This document shows, one piece after another, positions 23,684 to 31,315 of a stretch of 35,014 nt of DNA. The notes under the pieces are model-generated. The model was not told where the DNA came from and made no database searches. It saw nothing but the letters and a program-made list of their open reading frames with translations. The position numbers were made by a program, and so were the translations under genes. Each line of letters begins with the position of its first letter. Within the stretch, counting starts at the first letter, position 1. This stretch comes from an uncultured Bacilli bacterium (GTDB lineage: Bacteria; Bacillota_I; Bacilli_A; RF39; UBA660), in contig CAJUKM010000006.1 of the NCBI GenBank assembly GCA_910587535.1, forward strand, positions 1 to 35,014, written 5' to 3'.

Positions 23684-24470
23684 ACAGAAGATCCTTTTAA
23701 ATGTGAGTCGAATAGAAGACTTAGAAAGATATAAAACTTTGGGAATAGAACACTTTCTATTCCCTTTAAAAGGTTATTCGATCGGATATGAAGAGTTCGA
23801 TTTAAAAGAAATAGAAGACTCTAAAGTAAAGGCATATCTTCTAATAAACCGGATATTAGACGATGATGACATCGACCGATTCCTAGAACTGTCATTGCCG
23901 TCAAACGTCTTAGGATTAGTAATTGAAGACATCGGCCTATATTATGCTTTAAAAAATAGAGGTTATAAGCTGATATTGTTCCAAAACCATTTGAATAATA
24001 ACTCGTTGACCATAAATTTTTGGCTCGAATATTTTGATAGTCTCATGATCTCGACTGACATAACTTTAAAAGAGATCGAAAAAATTCTTTCTCAAACTAA
24101 AAAACCACTCGTTTTGAATGTGCTTTCCTATCCTATGATAATGTATTCTAGAAGGCATTTGGTGACGAATTACTGTATAGAACACGATATTAGTGAAAAA
24201 AAAGCTCTCGATATAGTTGAAAGCAAAGATTCTCTATCTCTTAAACTCGTAGAATCTCCTTATGGTACAGCTGTTTTCGACGATAACTTACTCGATATGA
24301 GAGAAGAAGCCTTAACCCTAAATGCTGAAAATATAAAATTTTACTTCGTGGATACTCACTTTCTAAAGGTAGGCGACGTAATATCCTTACTGAACAACAT
24401 AGACGAAATTTCGGGGATTAAAGGTTTTTTATACAAAAAAACTGTCTATAAAATAGGTGATTTAAAATGA
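23676..24470 (+). CDS. TrhP1-like U32 family protein (YrrN position), reduced
   Basis: 264 residues from ATG 23676, which overlaps trmR by 8 bp. An earlier in-frame ATG at 23634 would add an extension not expected in the family. The architecture is a U32-type TIM-barrel half, with motifs such as LLNVSRIEDLERYKTLGIEH (start), LGLVIEDIGLYYAL and FYFVDTHFLKVGDV (end). Position between trmR and a clear TrhP2 identifies it as the YrrN/TrhP1 counterpart of the prephenate-dependent tRNA U34 hydroxylase. It lacks the U32 cysteine signature and is shorter than B. subtilis YrrN (~309 residues). It may be a non-catalytic partner of the next protein. Confidence 0.75.
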   Translation: MNKQKILLNVSRIEDLERYKTLGIEHFLFPLKGYSIGYEEFDLKEIEDSKVKAYLLINRILDDDDIDRFLELSLPSNVLGLVIEDIGLYYALKNRGYKLILFQNHLNNNSLTINFWLEYFDSLMISTDITLKEIEKILSQTKKPLVLNVLSYPMIMYSRRHLVTNYCIEHDISEKKALDIVESKDSLSLKLVESPYGTAVFDDNLLDMREEALTLNAENIKFYFVDTHFLKVGDVISLLNNIDEISGIKGFLYKKTVYKIGDLK

Positions 24471-25651
24471 TAGAATTGTTGAGCCCTGCAGGCGATAAAG
24501 AAAGATTATTTTTTGCATTGCTATACGGTGCTGATGCTGTCTATTTAGGTGGTCAAAATTTTGGCTTACGTGCAAATGCGACAAACTTTACCGATGAGGA
24601 ACTAGAAGAATGTGTGAAATATGCCCATTCACTTTCTAAAAAAGTGTACGTAACGGTCAACATCGTATTTCACGAAGAAGACTTAGAAGGTCTAGAAGAA
24701 TACTTAAAGTTTTTAAGTGAAATAGGAGTCGACGCCATAATAGTTAGCGACCCTGTCGTAATAGAAATATCGAAGAAGAACTCATACGATTTTGAAATTC
24801 ACTTGTCGACTCAAGCTAGCACTTTGAATTCTCGTGTAGTCAAATTTTTTATGGAGCAAGGTGTAAAAAGAGTTGTTCTAGCAAGAGAAGCTTCTAAAGA
24901 CGACATAATACGTATTAAAAAAGAAACAGGTATAGAACTCGAATGTTTTATTCAAGGAGCGATGTGTACGTCTTTTAGTGGTAGATGTGTCTTATCTAAT
25001 TATGCGACAAATAGAGACTCCAATAGAGGAGGATGCGCTCAAGTATGCCGTTGGACTTTTAAAACCGATACTGGCGCGGACTTCGAGATGATGCCAAAAG
25101 ATTTAAACATGATAGAAAACATCGAAAGTATGATCTCAATAGGAGTAAATTCGTTCAAAATAGAGGGCAGAATGCGCTCTATATATTATATTGCAACAGT
25201 TTTACATACTTATAGAAAAATAATCGATAAAATTGGAAACAATACATTGACAAAAGAATATATTGAATATGCAAGGAATATCATCAATAGGGTAGCTAAT
25301 AGAGAATCTGTGAGCCAATTCTATGATGGAATACCCGGTTTTAAGGAACAATACTTCAATGGACGCAAAGAAGAATCTAACCAGGATTTTTTAGGTTTAG
25401 TAAAAACTTATAGAGATGGTTATATCGATTTAGAAGTCAGAAACTACTTCAAAAAAGGAGATACAGTCCAAATATTTGGTCCAAAAATGCAAACCATCGA
25501 ATTCGTTATCGATGACTTAAAAAGCGATACAGGAGAAAATATAGAATACTGTAATCATCCAAAAGATATAGTGACGATAAAAGTGCCAAGTTTTTGTGAA
25601 CAAAACTCCATGATGCGTGCGAAAGTATTTGACATTTTTGATGAAATTTAG
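24467..25651 (+). CDS. tRNA hydroxylation protein TrhP2 (YrrO), U32 peptidase family
   Basis: 394 residues. Together with TrhP1 it hydroxylates U34 of tRNA using prephenate, giving ho5U for TrmR. The U32 signature reads CFIQGAMCTSFSGRCVLSNY, with further cysteines in RGGCAQVCRW; C167, C174, C190 and C194 are the likely Fe-S cluster ligands. The start LLSPAGDKERLFFALLYGAD and VYLGGQNFGLRANA are typical. It starts on an ATGA overlap with the preceding gene. In B. subtilis udk lies between yrrO and greA; it is absent here. Confidence 0.9.
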   Translation: MIELLSPAGDKERLFFALLYGADAVYLGGQNFGLRANATNFTDEELEECVKYAHSLSKKVYVTVNIVFHEEDLEGLEEYLKFLSEIGVDAIIVSDPVVIEISKKNSYDFEIHLSTQASTLNSRVVKFFMEQGVKRVVLAREASKDDIIRIKKETGIELECFIQGAMCTSFSGRCVLSNYATNRDSNRGGCAQVCRWTFKTDTGADFEMMPKDLNMIENIESMISIGVNSFKIEGRMRSIYYIATVLHTYRKIIDKIGNNTLTKEYIEYARNIINRVANRESVSQFYDGIPGFKEQYFNGRKEESNQDFLGLVKTYRDGYIDLEVRNYFKKGDTVQIFGPKMQTIEFVIDDLKSDTGENIEYCNHPKDIVTIKVPSFCEQNSMMRAKVFDIFDEI

Positions 25652-25720
25652 TATTATTAGGACGACCTAAAAACCGCGGTAGATTTTTAAAATTTTTATA
25701 TACGAAAGAGTGAAGATATA

Positions 25721-26188
25721 ATGTCAAAAAAAGAATGTTTACTTACAGCAGAAGGTTTTTTAAAATTAGAAAGTGAGTTAAACGAACTCAAAACAGTAAA
25801 AAGACCTCAAGTTATAGAGGCAATTAAAGATGCTCGTGCTCAAGGTGACCTTTCAGAAAATGCCGATTATGATGCAGCTAGAAACGATCAAGCAGAATTA
25901 GAAGCAAGAATTAAAGAATTAGAATACATGATAGATCACGCGAAGATCATCGAAGGACCAGAAAAAGGTGTAGTAGGAGTAGGATCTACGATTACTATCG
26001 AGTACGTTGGAGACGATGAACAAGAAGAATATAGAATAGTAGGTTCGCTTGAAGCAAATCCATTTGAAAACAGAATTTCAAACGAATCTCCTATAGGGAA
26101 AGCTGTCTTAAATAAGAAAGTTGGAGACATCGTCAACGTCGAAAGTCCAAATGGTTCTTACGAAGTAAAGATACTTGCTATAAACTAA
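25721..26188 (+). CDS. greA: Transcription elongation factor GreA
   Basis: 155 residues, full length. Rescues backtracked RNA polymerase by stimulating transcript cleavage. The N-terminal coiled coil carries the tip motif DLSENADYDAARNDQAELEA, including the conserved acidic pair D and E. The C-terminal FKBP-like domain follows and includes VGVGSTITIEYVGDDE and the final GSYEVKILAI. It ends at a hairpin terminator. Confidence 0.96.
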   Translation: MSKKECLLTAEGFLKLESELNELKTVKRPQVIEAIKDARAQGDLSENADYDAARNDQAELEARIKELEYMIDHAKIIEGPEKGVVGVGSTITIEYVGDDEQEEYRIVGSLEANPFENRISNESPIGKAVLNKKVGDIVNVESPNGSYEVKILAIN

Positions 26189-26196
26189 AAAACGAT

Positions 26197-26217
26197 AGAC
26201 CTAAAGGTCTTTTTTTG
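26197..26217 (+). terminator. Terminator after greA, abutting the nusB promoter
   Basis: The 5-bp stem AGACC (26197-26201) / GGTCT (26206-26210) has a TAAA loop and eight T. The T tract ends 2 bp before the TATAAT of nusB. Confidence 0.72.
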
Positions 26218-26218
26218 T

Positions 26219-26224
26219 TATAAT
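26219..26224 (+). promoter_or_regulatory. nusB -10 box
   Basis: A perfect TATAAT lies 16 nt before the ATG, with AGGTGA at 26231-26236. The -35 region overlaps the greA terminator and has no good match. Confidence 0.6.
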
Positions 26225-26240
26225 TCTTTTAGGTGATTTT

Positions 26241-26642
26241 ATGCAACTTACGCGAAGCGAGCTTAGAGTTAAAATAATGACTATACTTTATCAAATAGAT
26301 ATATATAAACAAGGTAAGATACCTTTTGAAATCGATGCGGTTATAAACGAAAATACTGAAATATCTAATGAATTTGTAAAAGAAGTTGTATATGGTGTTA
26401 ACACATATTACGACGAGCTAAATGACTTGGCAAACAAATACTTGGAAAACTGGGATATAAACCGTTTAGATAAAACGGGAGCCAGCATTCTAAGAATGGG
26501 GTTGTATGAGCTCAAATACACTGAAACTCCTCACATTGTCGTCATTAATGAAGCAGTCGAACTTGCAAAAAAATATTCGGATGACTCAGTAAGAAAGATG
26601 ATAAATGCCGTTTTAGATAAATACATTAAGGATAACATTTGA
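26241..26642 (+). CDS. nusB: Transcription antitermination factor NusB
   Basis: 133 residues, all-helical. Part of the NusB-NusE(S10) complex on boxA in rRNA operons. Conserved stretches are TRSELRVKIMTILYQIDI at the start, the DINRLDKTGASILRMGLYEL core and HIVVINEAVELAKKY at the end. The order nusB-xseA-xseB is usual in Firmicutes, here without folD between. xseA starts 1 bp after its stop. Confidence 0.95.
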   Translation: MQLTRSELRVKIMTILYQIDIYKQGKIPFEIDAVINENTEISNEFVKEVVYGVNTYYDELNDLANKYLENWDINRLDKTGASILRMGLYELKYTETPHIVVINEAVELAKKYSDDSVRKMINAVLDKYIKDNI

Positions 26643-26643
26643 T

Positions 26644-27975
26644 ATGGCTAACTACATAACAGTAAGTGCCTTAAATAATTATTTAAAAAGAAAGTTCGAA
26701 GCAGACGTTCATTTAGGACACGTCTTTTTAAAGGGGGAAATAAGTAACTGCAAGCTCCATTCTCGAGGACACCTATATTTCAGCTTAAAAGACGAAACGA
26801 GCATCATCAGTGCAATCATGTTTCAAACAAATGCATCTAAACTTTCTTTTGAACCTAAAGAAGGAACTAAAGTTTTTGCCGAAGGCAAAGTTACTGTCTA
26901 CGAAGGAACTGGAAAGTATCAAATAGTAGTTACTAATATGCAGCCAGATGGAATAGGCGAATTATTCATTGCTTATGAAAAATTGAAAAAAGAGTTGGAA
27001 GCGGAAGGTCTTTTTAGGAAAGATCTCAAAAAACCTATCCCTAAGTTTCCCAAAAAAATCGGCATCGTCACCGCTCCAACAGGAGCTGCCATCAGAGATA
27101 TTTTAAGCACGATAAAAAGGAGATATCCGATAGCAGAGACGATTCTTTTCCCGACCTTGGTTCAAGGAGAAAATGCAAAATTTAGCATCGTCGAACAGAT
27201 TAAAAAAGCAAATACTTTCGATATAGATGTTCTAATAGTAGGACGCGGTGGAGGTTCTATCGAAGACTTGTGGGCTTTTAACGAAGAGATAGTGGCAAGA
27301 GCCATTTTTGAGACAGAGGTACCAGTCATAAGTGCAGTAGGACACGAAGTGGATTTTACCATAGCAGACTTTGTCGCAGATCTTCGAGCACCGACACCGA
27401 CTGGTGCCGCTGAGATGGCTGTCCCGAACATAACAGAAGTTTTCAAATTGATCGAAAACTACAAAATTCGCTTGCAAGGAAACGCGAGTAAAATATTGGA
27501 GCTTAGTAGAAAAAAATTAGAAGCTCTAGAAGGAGCTTACGTTCTAAAAAGTCCGATGGCAATCTATGAAGTGAAAGAACAAAAATTATCTATTTTGATC
27601 GACAAACTAGAAAATTTTATAGAAAGACAACTAGAAACTTCTAAGACAAGATTAGAAAAAGTTAAAAGTGCTTACATACTTAAAAATCCTCTATCATTTT
27701 ATGAGAAAGATCGCGAAAAGATAGAATCTTTAAGGATACGATTACAAAGCGATACTAAGTCGATTTTAAATAATAAGGCAAAAATCTTCGATATAATGAT
27801 AAACAAATTGGATTTACTAAATCCACTAGAAATACTGAAGAAAGGCTATTCAGTGGTGAGTATAAAAGATAAAGTGATAAACAGTACTGAAGGACTAAAA
27901 AAAGGTGACATAGTCGATATTAAAATGAGCTCGGGATCATTAGAGGCTATAGTAAACAAGATTAAGGAGAATTGA
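26644..27975 (+). CDS. xseA: Exodeoxyribonuclease VII large subunit
   Basis: 443 residues. Degrades single-stranded DNA processively from both ends with XseB. The N-terminal OB-fold (~1-100, with LGHVFLKGEISNCKLHSRGH) binds ssDNA. The catalytic domain carries KIGIVTAPTGAAIRDI, the GRGGGSIEDLWAFNEE core and SAVGHEVDFTIADFVADLRA with catalytic Asp residues. A long coiled coil follows, then a C-terminal beta segment starting LKKGYSVV. xseB follows 1 bp downstream. Confidence 0.96.
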   Translation: MANYITVSALNNYLKRKFEADVHLGHVFLKGEISNCKLHSRGHLYFSLKDETSIISAIMFQTNASKLSFEPKEGTKVFAEGKVTVYEGTGKYQIVVTNMQPDGIGELFIAYEKLKKELEAEGLFRKDLKKPIPKFPKKIGIVTAPTGAAIRDILSTIKRRYPIAETILFPTLVQGENAKFSIVEQIKKANTFDIDVLIVGRGGGSIEDLWAFNEEIVARAIFETEVPVISAVGHEVDFTIADFVADLRAPTPTGAAEMAVPNITEVFKLIENYKIRLQGNASKILELSRKKLEALEGAYVLKSPMAIYEVKEQKLSILIDKLENFIERQLETSKTRLEKVKSAYILKNPLSFYEKDREKIESLRIRLQSDTKSILNNKAKIFDIMINKLDLLNPLEILKKGYSVVSIKDKVINSTEGLKKGDIVDIKMSSGSLEAIVNKIKEN

Positions 27976-27976
27976 C

Positions 27977-28204
27977 ATGGAAGAAAAAGAAAAGACATTT
28001 GAAGAAAGTATTACTGAACTAGAACAGATTGTAAAAGAATTAGAATCTGGTTCATGTACTCTCGATACGGCTATAGATAAATTCACAAGGGGTATGGCTT
28101 TAGCTAAAAATTGTGGAGATAAATTGAACGCTGCGACTGAAAAAGTTAACAAAATACTTACAGAAACAGGAGAATTAAAAGATTTCGAACCTACTGAGGA
28201 ATAG
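27977..28204 (+). CDS. xseB: Exodeoxyribonuclease VII small subunit
   Basis: 75 residues, the usual size. It binds the coiled coil of XseA. The motif FEESITELEQIVKELESG and the LDTAIDKFTRGMALAKNC helix identify it. Its end overlaps the 5' arm of the operon terminator. Confidence 0.95.
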   Translation: MEEKEKTFEESITELEQIVKELESGSCTLDTAIDKFTRGMALAKNCGDKLNAATEKVNKILTETGELKDFEPTEE

Positions 28205-28217
28205 AAATCTTTTTTTT
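28178..28217 (+). terminator. Terminator of the nusB-xseA-xseB operon
   Basis: The perfect 9-bp stem AAAGATTTC (28178-28186) / GAAATCTTT (28204-28212) spans the last codons of xseB, with a 17-nt loop and a run of eight T. Confidence 0.78.
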
Positions 28218-28272
28218 GGAAACGATTGACATAGATATTTTAAATAATTGCACTCAAAATAATAAGGAAAGA

Positions 28273-29271
28273 GTGTGGGTAGTAATGAATTTATTTAAAA
28301 AGACAGCTTTATCATTATTAGTGCTTTTGAGTTTCCCATTCGAAGTGCTAGCATATTCCAACTACATCATTCCAGGCGGAGAATCCATAGGAATTGAAAT
28401 AAAAAGCGAAGGAATTTTAGTAGTCGGATTCTATAAAGTAAACGGAAAATTCAACAAGGGAACTCCGAACATCAAAGTTGGGGATAGAATAACAAAAGTT
28501 GAAGGTTCTCTTGTCGATTCGGTAAAAGGAATGGTCGACTTGATGGAAGAACACGTCAAAGAAGGAAAAGTTACTTTGACGGTACTTAGAAACGGAAAAG
28601 ACAAAGAGATAGACCTAGACTTGACATATGAAGATGGAAACTACAAGACAGGACTCTATGTCAAGGACGAAATATCAGGAATAGGAACGCTTACATACAT
28701 AGACCCCGAGACAAAAATATATGGAGCGCTTGGTCATAACATCGTAGAAGCAAACACGAACGAAACAGTCGAAGTTAGAACTGGTTCGATCTTTAGAAGT
28801 ACTATTACTAGTATAGATCGAAGCTCTTCTGGTTCTCCTGGAGGTAAAAATGCCAAATTCTATTCGTCTACCATTTATGGAAATATAGAGAAGAATTCCG
28901 AAACTGGAATATACGGCAAATACACTATTGAAGTTCCTGACAAAAAAGCTTTAAAAGTAGCTACAATAGAAGAAATAGAAGAGGGTAATGCCAAGATTTA
29001 TACTGTCTTAGAGGGAGACACTTTAGAAGAATTCGATATAGAAATCACTAAGGTAGATGAAAAAAGCGACATAAAAAACATATATTTCAAAGTTACCGAT
29101 AAAAAACTTTTAGAAAAAACTGGTGGCATAGTACAAGGAATGAGTGGAAGCCCTATAATCCAAAATGACAAGATAATAGGAGCAGTAACCCACGTGGTTA
29201 TCTCTAATCCATCTTCGGGATATGGTATAAGCATAATTAACATGTTAGAAGAAGGAGAAAGACAAAATTAA
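28273..29271 (+). CDS. spoIVB: SpoIVB-like S55 peptidase with PDZ domain
   Basis: About 332 residues, shorter than SpoIVB of B. subtilis (~426). In sporulating bacteria SpoIVB is secreted into the intermembrane space of the forespore and signals sigma-K activation. An N-terminal signal anchor is followed by a PDZ domain (~25-115 of the ATG form, with the KVGDRITKVEG segment) and the S55 protease. Counting from ATG 28285, the catalytic set is H151 (YGALGHN), D272 (VTDKKLLEKTGG) and S287 (GMSGSP); the D-to-S distance of 15 matches SpoIVB as I remember it. GTG 28273 has the better-placed AAGGAAA site. ATG 28285 is the alternative start. No clear sigma-A promoter is seen; a TTGACA at 28226-28231 lacks a matching -10. 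Confidence 0.9.
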   Translation: MWVVMNLFKKTALSLLVLLSFPFEVLAYSNYIIPGGESIGIEIKSEGILVVGFYKVNGKFNKGTPNIKVGDRITKVEGSLVDSVKGMVDLMEEHVKEGKVTLTVLRNGKDKEIDLDLTYEDGNYKTGLYVKDEISGIGTLTYIDPETKIYGALGHNIVEANTNETVEVRTGSIFRSTITSIDRSSSGSPGGKNAKFYSSTIYGNIEKNSETGIYGKYTIEVPDKKALKVATIEEIEEGNAKIYTVLEGDTLEEFDIEITKVDEKSDIKNIYFKVTDKKLLEKTGGIVQGMSGSPIIQNDKIIGAVTHVVISNPSSGYGISIINMLEEGERQN

Positions 29272-29296
29272 AAGAGATTCTTTAGAGTCTCTTTTA
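29269..29296. terminator. Bidirectional terminator between spoIVB and the 39-residue gene
   Basis: TAAAAGAGA (29269-29277) pairs with TCTCTTTTA (29288-29296), 9 bp, with a partly paired loop. It contains both stop codons: TAA of spoIVB and TAA of the minus-strand gene. Confidence 0.65.
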
Positions 29297-29413
29297 TGAT
29301 ACTAATATATAATATAGTACAGATGCTGCAAAACTCGCAAGCATCGCGCCAAACATGAACCAAACGAAGACTTTAGTCCAGAAGTTGGATTTCTTTTTTG
29401 CTTTATATGCCAT
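29294..29413 (-). CDS. Small single-pass membrane protein, 39 residues (DUF4044/Prli42-like architecture)
   Basis: It reads MAYKAKKKSNFWTKVFVW and then one hydrophobic segment (~residues 15-37), ending YYILVS. The ribosome-binding site AAGAGGTGA and a TATAAT (29442-29437) with TTTAAT 17 bp upstream support expression. A basic N-terminus plus one membrane segment in under 45 residues is the architecture of DUF4044 and the stressosome partner Prli42 of Firmicutes. That comparison is by shape and size; no function is claimed. It is divergent from spoIIM and convergent with spoIVB. Confidence 0.82.
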   Translation of the reverse strand: MAYKAKKKSNFWTKVFVWFMFGAMLASFAASVLYYILVS

Positions 29414-29436
29414 ACGATTCACCTCTTATTAAGTTA

Positions 29437-29479
29437 ATTATACTAAAATATTCATAAAAATTAAAGACCTAAATATACT
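29437..29479. promoter_or_regulatory. Overlapping divergent promoters: 39-residue gene (-) and spoIIM (+)
   Basis: Minus strand: TTTAAT (29465-29460), 17 bp, TATAAT (29442-29437). Plus strand: TTCATA (29451-29456), 17 bp, TATACT (29474-29479). The two overlap, so their use may be mutually exclusive. Confidence 0.55.
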
Positions 29480-29498
29480 TAACTAGGAGAAATATAAA

Positions 29499-30068
29499 AT
29501 GAAAAACATTAAAAATAGTTTTCTAGTAAAATTCGTAGTCACATTATTTTTAATAGGTATTCTCGTAGGTATTTTATTCTTTTTTTCTTATAAACCGGAT
29601 CTGAGTGGGACTCTAAGTGATTTCAAAAACCTTTTAGAGACGACACGTCAAAACACTTTTTTCCCCAATATAGTATTTATCTCGGGAATATTCATACTAT
29701 CAGTTTCGCTTATAGGTTTTCCCGCAATTCTTTTTTACCTCTTTTATGAGGCGGCATCAGTTGGATTCGCAATAGGACTATTTCTATTTAACTATGAGTT
29801 AAAAGGACTACTTTTCTATCTGTTATTTTTTATCGCCTCTAAACTCATCTATACAGTCATAATGATCTACTTTTCGATTATATCTCTTCGCTTTGTAGTA
29901 AAGATGATAGAGGCTTTAACCACCAAAAACAAAGAAGAATTTTATAGGGTGATAGTCTACCACTTCTATCGTTTCGTGATCGTCCTAATAATAATCATAT
30001 TGAATAGCGGTATGATATATTTGTTTGCAAACAAGATCATCGGACTATTTATAAATTTGATCGGATAA
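29499..30068 (+). CDS. spoIIM: SpoIIM-like membrane protein
   Basis: 189 residues with about five transmembrane segments (~11-31, 55-76, 80-100, 103-128, 155-185). The N-terminal layout (short basic start, first segment ending GILFFFSY, then a soluble loop), and the pattern FYEAASVGFAIGLFL, are those of stage II sporulation protein M. SpoIIM is the membrane scaffold holding SpoIID and SpoIIP during engulfment. SpoIIP is encoded 19 kb upstream in the same window. AGGAGA at 29486-29491 is the ribosome-binding site. A related SpoIIM-domain membrane protein of other function cannot be excluded. Confidence 0.82.
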   Translation: MKNIKNSFLVKFVVTLFLIGILVGILFFFSYKPDLSGTLSDFKNLLETTRQNTFFPNIVFISGIFILSVSLIGFPAILFYLFYEAASVGFAIGLFLFNYELKGLLFYLLFFIASKLIYTVIMIYFSIISLRFVVKMIEALTTKNKEEFYRVIVYHFYRFVIVLIIIILNSGMIYLFANKIIGLFINLIG

Positions 30069-30091
30069 TATGGAAAAAAATCGGTCTATTG

Positions 30092-30100
30092 TGGTATAAT
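30092..30100 (+). promoter_or_regulatory. Extended -10 promoter for mnmA
   Basis: TGG followed by TATAAT (30095-30100), no good -35 box. GAGGGTG at 30113-30119 is the ribosome-binding site. Confidence 0.65.
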
Positions 30101-30126
30101 ACATCCAGAAAAGAGGGTGTATTTTT

Positions 30127-31227
30127 ATGTCAAAAGTAGTTTTAGGGTTGAGTGGGGGAGTAGACTCTTCAGTAGCGGCTTATATCCTTCAAAAACAGGG
30201 TTATGAAGTCATCGGACTTTTTATGAGAAATTGGGATTCTATGGCAAATGGCGAGTTCGACGGCTTAGAAGAAAATGGCAACATATGTCCTCAAGAACAA
30301 GATTACAACGACGCGAAGAAAGTAGCAGATCATCTAGGTATTCCCATACATCGAATAGATTTTATAAAGGAATACTGGGACGACGTGTTTACATACTTTC
30401 TAGAAGAGCTTAAAAAAGGACGTACTCCAAATCCAGATCTCATGTGTAACAAATACATCAAATTCGACAAATTCATCGAAGAAGCAAAAAAGTTAGGTGC
30501 CGATTATATAGCAACTGGTCACTATGCCAAAATACAAGACGGAAAACTTTTAAGAGGAATAGACTCTAACAAAGATCAGACTTACTTTCTCGCGCAAGTA
30601 GCAAAAGAAAAATTTAAAAATGTCCTATTTCCTGTAGGTGACATCACTAAAGATGAAGTTAGAGATATAGCCAAAAAAATAGATCTTCCTACTGCTGCAA
30701 AAAAAGATTCGACCGGAATATGCTTCATAGGCGAAAGAAATTATCAAAGATTTATAAAAAACTTTCTTAAAACTGATCCAGGAGACATAGTCGACGTCGA
30801 AAGTAGGGAAGTCATCGGAAAACACGAAGGATTGATGAACTATACGATTGGTCAGAGAAGGAACGTCGGAATAAGTGGACAGAAAGATAAACACTACGTC
30901 GTAGGAAAAGATACCAAAAAAAACATCCTCTACATCTCTTTTGGTGATGATCCAAAGTACCTCTACAGTGACATGTGTACGATAAGCAACATAAATTGGT
31001 TAGGTAAAGGACATCCAAAGAAATGTACCGCAAAGTTTAGATATAGAAGTAAAGACGTACCAGTCAAGTTAGAATATGGCGATGATCATATTAAAGTAAA
31101 GTACCCCGCTCAAACCAAAGGAGTAACTCCTGGACAAGCGTGCGTACTTTATGATGGCGAAGAATGCATCGGAAGTGGATTTATAGATGAAATATATAAA
31201 GACGGAGAAAGACTTTGGTATATCTAA
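30127..31227 (+). CDS. mnmA: tRNA-specific 2-thiouridylase MnmA
   Basis: 366 residues, normal. Adds sulfur to U34 of tRNA-Lys, tRNA-Glu and tRNA-Gln. The ATP-binding PP-loop is SGGVDS (9-14). The two catalytic cysteines are C107 (NPDLMCNKYIKF) and C199 (DSTGICFIGE). The tRNA-binding part includes GHYAK and the conserved GRPNVGISG-like stretch GQRRNVGISGQ. It stands alone with its own promoter. Together with MiaB and TrmR/TrhP it makes the window rich in tRNA anticodon-loop modification genes. Confidence 0.96.
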   Translation: MSKVVLGLSGGVDSSVAAYILQKQGYEVIGLFMRNWDSMANGEFDGLEENGNICPQEQDYNDAKKVADHLGIPIHRIDFIKEYWDDVFTYFLEELKKGRTPNPDLMCNKYIKFDKFIEEAKKLGADYIATGHYAKIQDGKLLRGIDSNKDQTYFLAQVAKEKFKNVLFPVGDITKDEVRDIAKKIDLPTAAKKDSTGICFIGERNYQRFIKNFLKTDPGDIVDVESREVIGKHEGLMNYTIGQRRNVGISGQKDKHYVVGKDTKKNILYISFGDDPKYLYSDMCTISNINWLGKGHPKKCTAKFRYRSKDVPVKLEYGDDHIKVKYPAQTKGVTPGQACVLYDGEECIGSGFIDEIYKDGERLWYI

Positions 31228-31257
31228 GTTTGTTTTGCTAAAAAAGTCAAGTTTTTA

Positions 31258-31287
31258 TTGACAACCGAGTGTCTACTAGAGTAAAAT
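31258..31287 (+). promoter_or_regulatory. Promoter for the HTH regulator gene
   Basis: TTGACA (31258-31263), 18 bp, TAAAAT (31282-31287). AGAGGA at 31302-31307 is the ribosome-binding site. Confidence 0.72.
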
Positions 31288-31315
31288 GATATTGTAAAGG
31301 TAGAGGACGGTATAC

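Noticed and set aside
27232..27477. Minus-strand frames inside xseA, lepA, ftsK and other genes
   Set aside because: They lie opposite strongly conserved genes, have no ribosome-binding sites and give unlikely proteins, so they are shadows.
30231..30413. A 60-codon + strand frame inside mnmA
   Set aside because: It is out of frame with a clear MnmA and gives an Arg/Ser-rich product typical of a shifted frame.
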